A stretch of 64,000 bases of DNA. It comes from RBG-16-34-14 sp963798865 (GTDB taxonomy: Bacteria > Bacteroidota > Ignavibacteria > Ignavibacteriales > Ignavibacteriaceae). This document shows, in pieces, positions 56,946-64,000 of the stretch. The position numbers were made by a program, and so were the translations under genes. The notes under the pieces were generated by a model, which made no database searches, was not told the origin of the DNA, and was given only the letters and a program-made list of their open reading frames with translations. The stretch's first letter is position 1. Every line of letters begins with the position of its first letter. The stretch covers positions 62,001-126,000 of the forward strand of contig CAWCVZ010000022.1 in the NCBI GenBank assembly GCA_963798865.1. Reading direction: 5' to 3'.

Positions 56946-57655
56946 TAATTTTCCTTTTTAAAAAGATTATTTAATTCTTCTCTGAATTTTTCCAAATCAT
57001 CACATAAGTAAAAGGTTTTCAAAAAACTTTCTGCCGAAGCTTTATCATCCGCATTGAGGGAGTTAATATATACTGCTGCAATAACTGATTTTATCGATTT
57101 CGATTGTGAGCATTCTTTTACTTCTGTTTCAATTGAAGAAACAAGAGCTTCATTTTCTGTAAGAAATATATCATACAGTTCTTCATTAACAGAAAATATT
57201 TCTCCATCCTCAAACTTCCAGCAATTAATGGGAAGTGCTTTAACTTTACTTCCCTCATTCAGATAGGCAAAATCAGAATTTCCGGAAACAATAATAAGTC
57301 CTTCTAATTCCCCCGAATAAGTCTCATAAGGTTCAACAATTCCGGAATTAATTTCTCCGGCAAGATAAAAAGTATCAAGAAGGTTGTACACAAAAAGATG
57401 AAACTCAGAATTAATTTCATCGCGGATTAGTAATTCATCATTACCATCACTATCAAGATCGTATAAATAACCGGAAGGATTTTGAAACTCTCTCGAATAA
57501 ATTTCCGGACCCTCATTCTGGTTTACAACTAATTTTCTGCCGTCAATAATAATCCTGAATAATTCAGAATTAAGTTCACTTTTTTCCTGGGGGAAAATAT
57601 CAGTTAAAAAAATAAATATTAAAAAAAGCAAGGAAGGAAAATAAAGCCTGGTCAC
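56945..57655 (-). CDS. Exported protein, unknown
   Basis: The 236-residue product has a signal-like N-terminus (TRLYFPSLLFLIFIFLTDIFPQ) and one acidic loop YDLDSDGNDELLIRDE like an FG-GAP repeat. The C-terminal third is helical and acidic. I start at GTG 57655 (AAGAGA upstream). An in-frame TTG at 57694 lies inside the terminator hairpin of pntB and is unlikely to be used. Function unknown; it precedes the 78-residue gene and the plug gene in one operon. Confidence 0.6.
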   Translation of the reverse strand: MTRLYFPSLLFLIFIFLTDIFPQEKSELNSELFRIIIDGRKLVVNQNEGPEIYSREFQNPSGYLYDLDSDGNDELLIRDEINSEFHLFVYNLLDTFYLAGEINSGIVEPYETYSGELEGLIIVSGNSDFAYLNEGSKVKALPINCWKFEDGEIFSVNEELYDIFLTENEALVSSIETEVKECSQSKSIKSVIAAVYINSLNADDKASAESFLKTFYLCDDLEKFREELNNLFKKEN

Positions 57656-57675
57656 AAAAAATCTCTTTAATATTT

Positions 57676-57703
57676 GTAAAATAAGGGAATTCAAAGAATT
57701 CCC
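57676..57703 (-). terminator. Rho-independent terminator after pntB
   Basis: On the minus strand GGGAATTC, a TTT loop and GAATTCCC form a perfect eight-base-pair stem followed by TTATTTT, 20 bases after the pntB stop. Confidence 0.8.
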
Positions 57704-57722
57704 CCTAAAAACATATTGAAAA

Positions 57723-59138
57723 TTACAAATTCTTTATCTCATTTGTCAGTTTGGTTATTGCATCTTTCGCATCACCGAAATACATAAGAGAGTTCTGACC
57801 AAAAAATAATTCGTTCTCAATTCCTGCATAACCAGGATTCATCGAGCGTTTATTAATAACAACAGTTTTTGCATAATCAACATTTAGAATAGGCATTCCA
57901 TAAATAGGACTGCTTTGATCATGCCGGGCCGCAGGATTGACAACATCATTAGCTCCAACAACAAAAGCAACATCTGTATTTGGAAAATCATCATTGATAT
58001 CTTCAAGAGCATATAATTTATCATAAGGAACACTTGCTTCAGCAAGAAGCACATTCATATGTCCGGGCATTCTTCCTGCAACCGGGTGAATAGCAAATCT
58101 TACTTTAATTCCTTTTTTCTCAAGTACATTCATTAAATCCCTTATTGCATGCTGCGCCTGTGCAACTGCCATTCCATATCCGGGAACAATTATTACGCTG
58201 CTTGCAGAATCAAAAATCATAGCAAGCTCTTCAGCATCAACTGATTTAATATCACCTTTAATGCTGGTCATATCGCCCGCGGTAGTTGGGGCGGAACCTG
58301 CTGAAGCCCATCCGCCAAGAAGCACATTCATTAATGATCTGTTCATTCCGCGGCACATTATTAATGTAAGTATAATTCCTGAAGCACCGACAAGGGCGCC
58401 AGCAATTATTAATTCATTATTACCAAGTACAAATCCTGTTGTTGAACCTGCAATTCCCGAATATGAATTTAAAAGTGATATTGCAACTGGCATATCTGCC
58501 CCGCCAATCGGAAGCACAAGAAGAACTCCAAGTACAAGAGAAACAAGAGTTATAATTAAAACGAGCGAAATAAGTCCGGGATTCATTACTAAATAAGCTC
58601 CGCCAGCTATTACTGCAAGCAAAAGAATAAGATTCAGAGGATGTTGAAAAGGATATTTTACAACTTTGCCGGTAACAATGCCTTGCAGCTTTCCAAACGC
58701 AATCATAGATCCTGTAAACGTAACACCTCCAATTAATAAGCTCAGGATAATTGCAATTCCCTGGTCTATTGGCAGATTAAAAACCATTCCTTTATCAACA
58801 GGATAATTTGGATTAATACGGTAATATTCAGCGAGAGCAACAAGAGTAGAAGCGCCGCCTCCAAAGCCATTCAGCATACCAACCATTTGCGGCATTCCTG
58901 TCATCGGAACTTTTACGGCAAGTAAAACTCCAATAAGAGAACCAATCAGTATTCCGATAATTATCCATTCAAATGTAAGCACTTTCTGATCGAACAAAGT
59001 GATAATGATTGCCATTGCCATACCAATAGAAGCAAACAGATTTCCTTTTCTGGCAGTTTTAGGTGACCCCAGATATTTTATTCCGAAGATGAAAAAAATT
59101 GAGGATACCAGATATGTTATTTCAATTACGATTCTCAT
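57723..59138 (-). CDS. pntB: NAD(P) transhydrogenase subunit beta
   Basis: The 471-residue product has about eight to nine membrane helices in its first half, then the NADP-binding domain III with VPGYGMAVAQAQHAI, GRMPGHMNVLLAEA, FVVGANDVVNPAA and the closing NPGYAGIENELFF. With the two alpha parts it couples hydride transfer between NADH and NADP+ to proton movement in the inner membrane. It is last in the pntA1-pntA2-pntB operon. Confidence 0.95.
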   Translation of the reverse strand: MRIVIEITYLVSSIFFIFGIKYLGSPKTARKGNLFASIGMAMAIIITLFDQKVLTFEWIIIGILIGSLIGVLLAVKVPMTGMPQMVGMLNGFGGGASTLVALAEYYRINPNYPVDKGMVFNLPIDQGIAIILSLLIGGVTFTGSMIAFGKLQGIVTGKVVKYPFQHPLNLILLLAVIAGGAYLVMNPGLISLVLIITLVSLVLGVLLVLPIGGADMPVAISLLNSYSGIAGSTTGFVLGNNELIIAGALVGASGIILTLIMCRGMNRSLMNVLLGGWASAGSAPTTAGDMTSIKGDIKSVDAEELAMIFDSASSVIIVPGYGMAVAQAQHAIRDLMNVLEKKGIKVRFAIHPVAGRMPGHMNVLLAEASVPYDKLYALEDINDDFPNTDVAFVVGANDVVNPAARHDQSSPIYGMPILNVDYAKTVVINKRSMNPGYAGIENELFFGQNSLMYFGDAKDAITKLTNEIKNL

Positions 59139-59148
59139 TTTTTCATCC

Positions 59149-59436
59149 TCACTTTTTCTTCTTAAACATTTTTAACATTCTATCTGTAACCAGGAACCCG
59201 CCTACAACGTTAATCATTGCAAAGACTACGGCAACTACGCCAAGTATTGTACTAATGGTAAATTGCTCAAGCCCGGCGCTCAATAAAGCTCCAACTATTG
59301 TAATTCCCGAGATAGCATTAGAACCAGACATTAGTGGCGTATGTAAAGTCGGCGGCACTTTTGTTATTAGTTCAAAGCCCACAAAAATTGCAAGGACAAA
59401 AACATATATGTGCATTAAAAAAGTCAAATTCTCCAT
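59149..59436 (-). CDS. pntA2: NAD(P) transhydrogenase alpha, membrane part
   Basis: The 95-residue product corresponds to the C-terminal membrane domain of E. coli PntA, with three to four helices and FVGFELITKVPPTLHTPLMSGSNAISGI. Its separate gene shows the three-subunit form of the enzyme known from Rhodospirillum. It lies ten bases before pntB. Confidence 0.93.
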   Translation of the reverse strand: MENLTFLMHIYVFVLAIFVGFELITKVPPTLHTPLMSGSNAISGITIVGALLSAGLEQFTISTILGVVAVVFAMINVVGGFLVTDRMLKMFKKKK

Positions 59437-59498
59437 AAACTTTTCCCTTCCTTAAGCTCTGCTATTAATTTCATTTTAAATTCTTTATTAATATTAAA

Positions 59499-60644
59499 CT
59501 ATTTTATTAATTCTTTAACACGCGGGTTTATTACTTCTTTTTTATAAGTGATGAGACTTCCTTTAACAATCTCGTCATCCAGATTTAATTCAACTTTACC
59601 GTCTTTACCAATATGAGTCAATAAGCTCAAAAGATTTTTTGAATACATTTCACTTGAATTATATGGAACGAGGCTGGGTATATTAGATTCTCCGATTATC
59701 GTTACTCCATATTTTTTAATGGTCTTATCTTTCTCACTAATTTCACAGTTCCCGCCAAACTCAACAGCCATATCAAGGACAACACTTCCCGGACGCATTT
59801 TTTTTACCATCTCCTCGGTAACAAGAATCGGGGCTTTTTTGCCTGGAACAAGTGCTGTTGTAATTACAATATCTGCTTCAGTTACGTGTTTAAATATTAA
59901 TTCTTTCTGTTTTTTTAGAAATTCGGGTGAGGCTTCTTTAGCATAACCTCCAGAATCCTGCATATCTTCGGAAGTATCAACTTCAATAAATTTACCGCCA
60001 AGGCTCTGAACTTCCTCTTTTACTGCAGAACGGATATCGGACACTTCTACAACAGCCCCAAGTCTTTTTGCTGTTCCTAAGGCCTGCAACCCTGCAACTC
60101 CAGCTCCCATTATAACAACCTTAGCTGGCTGAATTGTGCCCGCCGCAGTCATCATTAAAGGAAAAATTTTACCAAGTTCATTAGCACACATTATAACACT
60201 CTTATAGCCTGCAATGTTTGCTTGCGAACTGAGCGCATCCATTTTTTGTGCGAGAGTTGTCCTCGGAATCATATCCATTGAGATAACATTAATTCCTTTC
60301 TCAGCACATTTTTTTGCAAGCTCGAAATGGAAAAGAGGATAAAGAAAAGTAATTAGCAATGTTCCCTCTTTAATAAGATCAATTTCATTCTTCTTTAGTT
60401 CAGGATGATCTACAGGACGTTGAACTTTTAATACTATTTGTGCATTTGAGTATAATTCATTCAAATCGCTAATAACTTTAACTCCGGAATGTTCATACAT
60501 TTCATTAGTAAAACCGGCATTAAGCCCGGCATCTTTTTCAATCCATAATTCAAATCCCGTTTTAATAAGTTTAACAGCAACATCAGGGGCAAGAGCAACT
60601 CTGTTTTCACCTGGCAGGACTTCTTTTGGGGTAACTATTATCAC
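59499..60644 (-). CDS. pntA1: NAD(P) transhydrogenase alpha, NAD-binding part
   Basis: The 381-residue product opens MIIVTPKEVLPGENRVALAP, has ALSSQANIAGYKSV, the Rossmann loop VVIMGAGVAGLQALGTAKRLGA, the SLGGKFIEVD stretch and ITTALVPGKKAP with VLDMAVEFGGNCE. This is the soluble NAD(H)-binding domain I, as in the alanine dehydrogenase/PNT superfamily. First gene of the pnt operon. Confidence 0.95.
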   Translation of the reverse strand: MIIVTPKEVLPGENRVALAPDVAVKLIKTGFELWIEKDAGLNAGFTNEMYEHSGVKVISDLNELYSNAQIVLKVQRPVDHPELKKNEIDLIKEGTLLITFLYPLFHFELAKKCAEKGINVISMDMIPRTTLAQKMDALSSQANIAGYKSVIMCANELGKIFPLMMTAAGTIQPAKVVIMGAGVAGLQALGTAKRLGAVVEVSDIRSAVKEEVQSLGGKFIEVDTSEDMQDSGGYAKEASPEFLKKQKELIFKHVTEADIVITTALVPGKKAPILVTEEMVKKMRPGSVVLDMAVEFGGNCEISEKDKTIKKYGVTIIGESNIPSLVPYNSSEMYSKNLLSLLTHIGKDGKVELNLDDEIVKGSLITYKKEVINPRVKELIK

Positions 60645-60733
60645 TGGTTTTCTCCTCCGTAAATAGAATCAATAATTCACATATAAAATTTAATGGGATT
60701 TTGAGCGAAAACCAAGCTAATCGCAAATTTCTC

Positions 60734-61780
60734 CTAATGTGAGCCTTTGGGTTGTTCGTGTGTAAGGCAATGTATTGTCCCCAATCCCCAGACTAAATCA
60801 ATAGAATGTATTCCAATAACATGACGATCTTTTACAAGTTCCGATAGGATTCCTAACGCTATTCTGTCATTAGGATCATTAAAAGTTGGAACAAGAAGGG
60901 CATAATTTGAAAAATAGAAATTCGCATAGCTTGCCGGAAGTCTTTCACCTTTAAAATAAACAGGTTTTGGCATTGGCAAAGAAATTACTTTTAACTGAGA
61001 ACCATCTTCCAGTTTTACATCCTGCAATCTTTCTTTATTTTCTTTTAAGATTTTATAATTGGAATCATCAGGATTTTTTTCCTGAACAAGCACAACAGTA
61101 TTTTTATTTACAAACCTGCATAGATCATCAACATGTCCATGTGTATCATCACCGGCAATTCCTTTCCCCAGCCAGATTGTGTTTGTAATTCCAAGATATT
61201 TGTTAAAAACTTCTTCATAATCTTTTTTTGAGAACCCTGGATTCCGAACCTGAACTTTATCATCCATCAGGCATTCTTCTGTGGTTAATAAAGTTCCATT
61301 TCCATTACAGTCAATACTTCCGCCCTCAAGAAAAACATGTTTCCCATTATGTTCAGCTATTACCTTATTCAAATTAAATTTATTTGAAATGAATTCTGGA
61401 AGCTTTTCATCTTTCTTATAATTATTATATTTAGCCCAGGCATTAAACCGGAATTGAATTGTATTAATATTCCCGTCCACATCTTTAACAAAAACAGGAC
61501 TGGAATCTCTCATCCATCCCCGGTTGGTTTTTAATTTATAGAATTCAATATTACTATCATTTGCTTCAACAGCCTTCAAAACTTTTTCTGCTTTCGACTG
61601 ATGATTTTTATCTTCAACAATTATTCTTACTTTTTCTCCATAAGATATATATCGGGCAATTTCCCCATAAACCCAGGGAATAGGAGAAAACTTTCCCGGC
61701 CAATCGGATTTATTATGAGGCCATCCAATCCATGTCGCTTCGTGCGGTTGCCACTCAGCCGGTATTCTGAAATTGTTCAT
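60734..61780 (-). CDS. aguA: Agmatine deiminase
   Basis: The 348-residue product is a guanidino-group hydrolase: IPAEWQPHEATWIGWPHN at the start, RGWMRDSSPVFV, EGGSIDCNGNGTLLTTEECL, GDDTHGHVDDLCRFV and the catalytic Cys in GLGTIHCLTHEQP. It converts agmatine to N-carbamoylputrescine. Its ATG directly follows the aguB stop with no gap, so the pair is translated together. Confidence 0.93.
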   Translation of the reverse strand: MNNFRIPAEWQPHEATWIGWPHNKSDWPGKFSPIPWVYGEIARYISYGEKVRIIVEDKNHQSKAEKVLKAVEANDSNIEFYKLKTNRGWMRDSSPVFVKDVDGNINTIQFRFNAWAKYNNYKKDEKLPEFISNKFNLNKVIAEHNGKHVFLEGGSIDCNGNGTLLTTEECLMDDKVQVRNPGFSKKDYEEVFNKYLGITNTIWLGKGIAGDDTHGHVDDLCRFVNKNTVVLVQEKNPDDSNYKILKENKERLQDVKLEDGSQLKVISLPMPKPVYFKGERLPASYANFYFSNYALLVPTFNDPNDRIALGILSELVKDRHVIGIHSIDLVWGLGTIHCLTHEQPKGSH

Positions 61781-62674
61781 CTACTTCAAAAATCTTTCAG
61801 TGATTGGTTCATAAGAATCAATTCTCCGGTCTCTTAAAAAGGGCCAATTTCTTCGTATATATTCTATTCTATTCAAATCAACTTCTGCAATAATTATCTC
61901 CTCTTTATCTGCAGAGCCTTGGGCAATTATTACCCCCTGGGGATCGGCAACAAATGAGGAACCCCAAAATTCTATTCCGGCAAATTTTGGATTCTCCTTT
62001 TCTAATCCGATACGATTGACTGCCGCGACATAAACTCCATTTGCAATGGCATGACTCCTCTGAATGGTCTGCCACGATTCGAACTGATTTTTTCCATGTT
62101 CTTTCTTTTCATTCGGATGCCAGCCGATTGCTGTAGGATAGAAAAGAACAGCAGCACCCTGCAAAGCAGTAAGTCTTGCACCTTCAGGATACCATTGATC
62201 CCAGCAAATTAATGTGCCGATATTTCCATATTCAGTTTCAAAAGATTTATAACCTAAATCACCAGGAGTGAAATAAAATTTTTCATAATAAGAGGGATCA
62301 TCAGGAATATGCATTTTTCGGTAGATACCGGAAATTTTTCCTTTTGTATTAATAACGGCAAGAGAATTATGATAGATACCTGAAGCCCTTTTTTCAAAAA
62401 CAGGAACAATAACTACAACTTTATTTTGCTTTGCAACTTTAGAAATTACTTCTGTTGAGGGACCGGGAATGGTTTCAGCTAATTCAAAGTAATCAATGTT
62501 TTCACTCTGGCAGAAATACTGAGAGCGGAAAAGTTCCGGTAGGCAAATTACCTGTGCACCCTTTTTTGAAGCTTTTGAAATCCATTCTACAGCCTTCTCT
62601 AAATTTTTATCCGGATTTTTACTTAGAGATATTTGAATCAGACCTATTTTAAATTTATTGTTTTTCTTCTTCAT
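61781..62674 (-). CDS. aguB: N-carbamoylputrescine amidohydrolase
   Basis: The 297-residue nitrilase-superfamily enzyme has its Glu-Lys-Cys triad in CLPELFRSQYF, YRKMHIPDDP and LICWDQWYPEGAR. It hydrolyses N-carbamoylputrescine to putrescine, ammonia and CO2. With aguA it completes the agmatine route of putrescine synthesis; arginine decarboxylase is not in the window. Confidence 0.93.
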   Translation of the reverse strand: MKKKNNKFKIGLIQISLSKNPDKNLEKAVEWISKASKKGAQVICLPELFRSQYFCQSENIDYFELAETIPGPSTEVISKVAKQNKVVVIVPVFEKRASGIYHNSLAVINTKGKISGIYRKMHIPDDPSYYEKFYFTPGDLGYKSFETEYGNIGTLICWDQWYPEGARLTALQGAAVLFYPTAIGWHPNEKKEHGKNQFESWQTIQRSHAIANGVYVAAVNRIGLEKENPKFAGIEFWGSSFVADPQGVIIAQGSADKEEIIIAEVDLNRIEYIRRNWPFLRDRRIDSYEPITERFLK

Positions 62675-62740
62675 CCGGTTTTAAATTGCTATCGTTTTTA
62701 GTAATATAAATTAAACAAAATTTTAACTTATCGGGAAAAT

Positions 62741-64000
62741 TCAATATCCGAATGTTGAAACTAGGTTGCCGGCTAAATCATATTCCTTTGATCTTTTCAT
62801 AATACCATTTTCGTAGTATTCTTCCCTGCTAAGCTTTCCGGTTCTGAAGAAAGATTTTATCCAGCCATCAAGTTTACCATTAATATAATATTGTTCTTCT
62901 TTAACAACGCTATTCGTATAATATTCTTTTCTTAACCCGTTGAGCTGACCATCTAAATAATTTTCTTCAAACTGTAATAAACCGATATCATAAAAAGATT
63001 TTGCAGGTCCCTTGATAACATCATTTTCATATCTGAATGAAGATTTTACAACGCCATTTTCGTAATAGGAAATTGCCAAACCGTTCCTGATATTATTCTC
63101 ATAATTTATTTCTGATTGAATCATCCCGTTTTCATAATAATTTCTTGTAATTCCCTGCTGAGTTCCATTAAGATAATCAATCGAAGATTTTACAACACCA
63201 TTTTCATAATAAATAAACGATCTTCCCTGCAAAGTATCATTATTATAAAACCATTCTTCTTTAAGGTAACCGCTGGGATAATATATTTTTGTTGAGTTCT
63301 GCCTTTTGCCGTCTTTAATAAAAATTTCTTCATTAAGCGAACCATTATCATAATAAATTTTATCGGTCTTTTCCTCGGATTCAAGCTTACCCATAACATC
63401 ATACCTTACACGGTTTACCATTTCACCATTCACATAATTATCTTTTACCCGAAGGCTTCCACCGGTATCATAAATTTTAACCTCACCCTCAAGTTTATCA
63501 TCAAGATAATAAGCTTCAAGCGCTACTCCGCCAACTTCGTGAAAAACTTTTGTAACTCCCTGCATTTTCCCATTCAGAAATCTTCTTTCAACTTCCACTG
63601 CACCGGATTTATAATATGTTTTTGAAATCCCTTGCAAAACTCCATCCTCAAAATTCCATTCTCCCTGAAGTTCCCCGGACTTATAGTAAGTATATGTTAC
63701 AGCGTTAAGTTTACCGTTATAATAATTTTGCTCAGCCCACAATTCTCCGGTTTCATAATACCATTTGGATACTCCCTCTTTTTCGCCATTATGGTAATTC
63801 CATTCAATACTTTTTATCCCGTCTTCAAAATACCAGGTGGAAATTCCATCTTCCTTTCCCTGGAAAAAATGCCATTCTTTCCACAACCTTCCGTTTGGAT
63901 AATATTCTTTATAAAGCCCATGAAGCTGGCCATTCCAATATTCACCCTCAGTTTTAAGCGCACCATTTGGATAATAAGTTTTTGCAACTTCCACTCCACC
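62741..64000 (-). CDS. YwqK/MORN-like repeat protein (partial at window edge)
   Basis: At least 419 residues are made almost wholly of ~22-residue repeats of the form YYxNGxLxxExxYxNGxxxGxxxxYY (for example YYPNGALKTEGEYWNGQLHG and YYENGVVKSSIDYLNGTQQG), about 17-18 copies. The family is listed as YwqK-type antitoxin repeats, related to MORN repeats, but the function of long members is not known. The reading frame stays open to the window end, so the true start is probably outside; the GTG at 63994 is only a possible start. No toxin gene is adjacent on the visible side. Confidence 0.8.
   Translation of the reverse strand, partial: GGVEVAKTYYPNGALKTEGEYWNGQLHGLYKEYYPNGRLWKEWHFFQGKEDGISTWYFEDGIKSIEWNYHNGEKEGVSKWYYETGELWAEQNYYNGKLNAVTYTYYKSGELQGEWNFEDGVLQGISKTYYKSGAVEVERRFLNGKMQGVTKVFHEVGGVALEAYYLDDKLEGEVKIYDTGGSLRVKDNYVNGEMVNRVRYDVMGKLESEEKTDKIYYDNGSLNEEIFIKDGKRQNSTKIYYPSGYLKEEWFYNNDTLQGRSFIYYENGVVKSSIDYLNGTQQGITRNYYENGMIQSEINYENNIRNGLAISYYENGVVKSSFRYENDVIKGPAKSFYDIGLLQFEENYLDGQLNGLRKEYYTNSVVKEEQYYINGKLDGWIKSFFRTGKLSREEYYENGIMKRSKEYDLAGNLVSTFGY

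Noticed and set aside
57656..57694. TTG start at 57694 for the exported protein
   Set aside because: It falls inside the pntB terminator hairpin; the GTG at 57655 opens directly into the signal peptide.

Overview
The window is AT-rich chromosomal DNA from a member of the Bacteroidota/Chlorobi group, most likely the Ignavibacteria. Four observations support this. Nine proteins end in a type IX secretion (T9SS) type-A sorting domain with the NYPNPFNP signature and a terminal KKM(V/I)LLK-like tail. A homologue of the T9SS plug protein (DUF5103) is present. Several promoters fit the Bacteroidota pattern TTG-N19/20-TAnnTTTG. Many genes nevertheless carry clear Shine-Dalgarno sequences, including some with TTG starts, as in the Chlorobi/Ignavibacteria side of the group. 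No rRNA, tRNA, insertion sequence, prophage or CRISPR array was recognised. The window looks like core chromosome studded with surface-protein genes.

Layout. 1-3.1 kb: the end of one and the whole of a second T9SS-exported protein; the complete one is a nine-haem cytochrome c. 3.2-6.0 kb: hrcA-grpE-dnaJ heat-shock operon. 6.0-8.7 kb: ComEA-like, pseudopilin-like and PilM-like genes followed by rsmD. 8.6-12.4 kb: two T9SS cargo genes. 12.6-18.9 kb: coaD, an AsmA-like protein, an M19 dipeptidase, an aspartate aminotransferase, a 475-bp gene fragment copied from (or shared with) the gene at 35 kb, and aroE. 18.9-24 kb (minus strand): TPR protein, sucC, a nucleotidyltransferase with a small partner, pruA. 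24.3-28.4 kb: hybrid histidine kinase and a long-chain acyl-CoA synthetase. 28.4-30.5 kb: a 21-bp tandem array that overlaps a tiny heptad-repeat gene, beside a T9SS FG-GAP protein. 30.8-34.8 kb: suhB, lon, a free-Met-R-sulfoxide reductase. 35-38.8 kb: two T9SS cargo genes. 38.9-45.4 kb: dnaX, cmk, rpsA, mtaB and a DUF5683-like protein. 45.4-57.7 kb (minus): methyltransferase, two T9SS cargo proteins (one an M14 carboxypeptidase), NYN nuclease, LptD, ROK kinase, lipoprotein, Gfo/Idh oxidoreductase, T9SS plug and two unknowns. 57.7-64 kb (minus): three-subunit transhydrogenase pntA1-pntA2-pntB, the agmatine-to-putrescine pair aguA/aguB, and a YwqK-repeat protein cut by the window edge.

At least seven conserved genes are interrupted by single-base frame breaks, nearly all equivalent to a one-base insertion and often in a GGG or T/A run. 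Consensus sequence errors are the simplest explanation. dnaX differs: its break is a -1 shift placed exactly on a nine-A run between the ATPase core and the tail, where several bacteria make the short gamma form by slippage. That case and the heptad-repeat peptide gene, whose array continues downstream with a stop codon at the same heptad position in all seven remaining units, are the most interesting items here.
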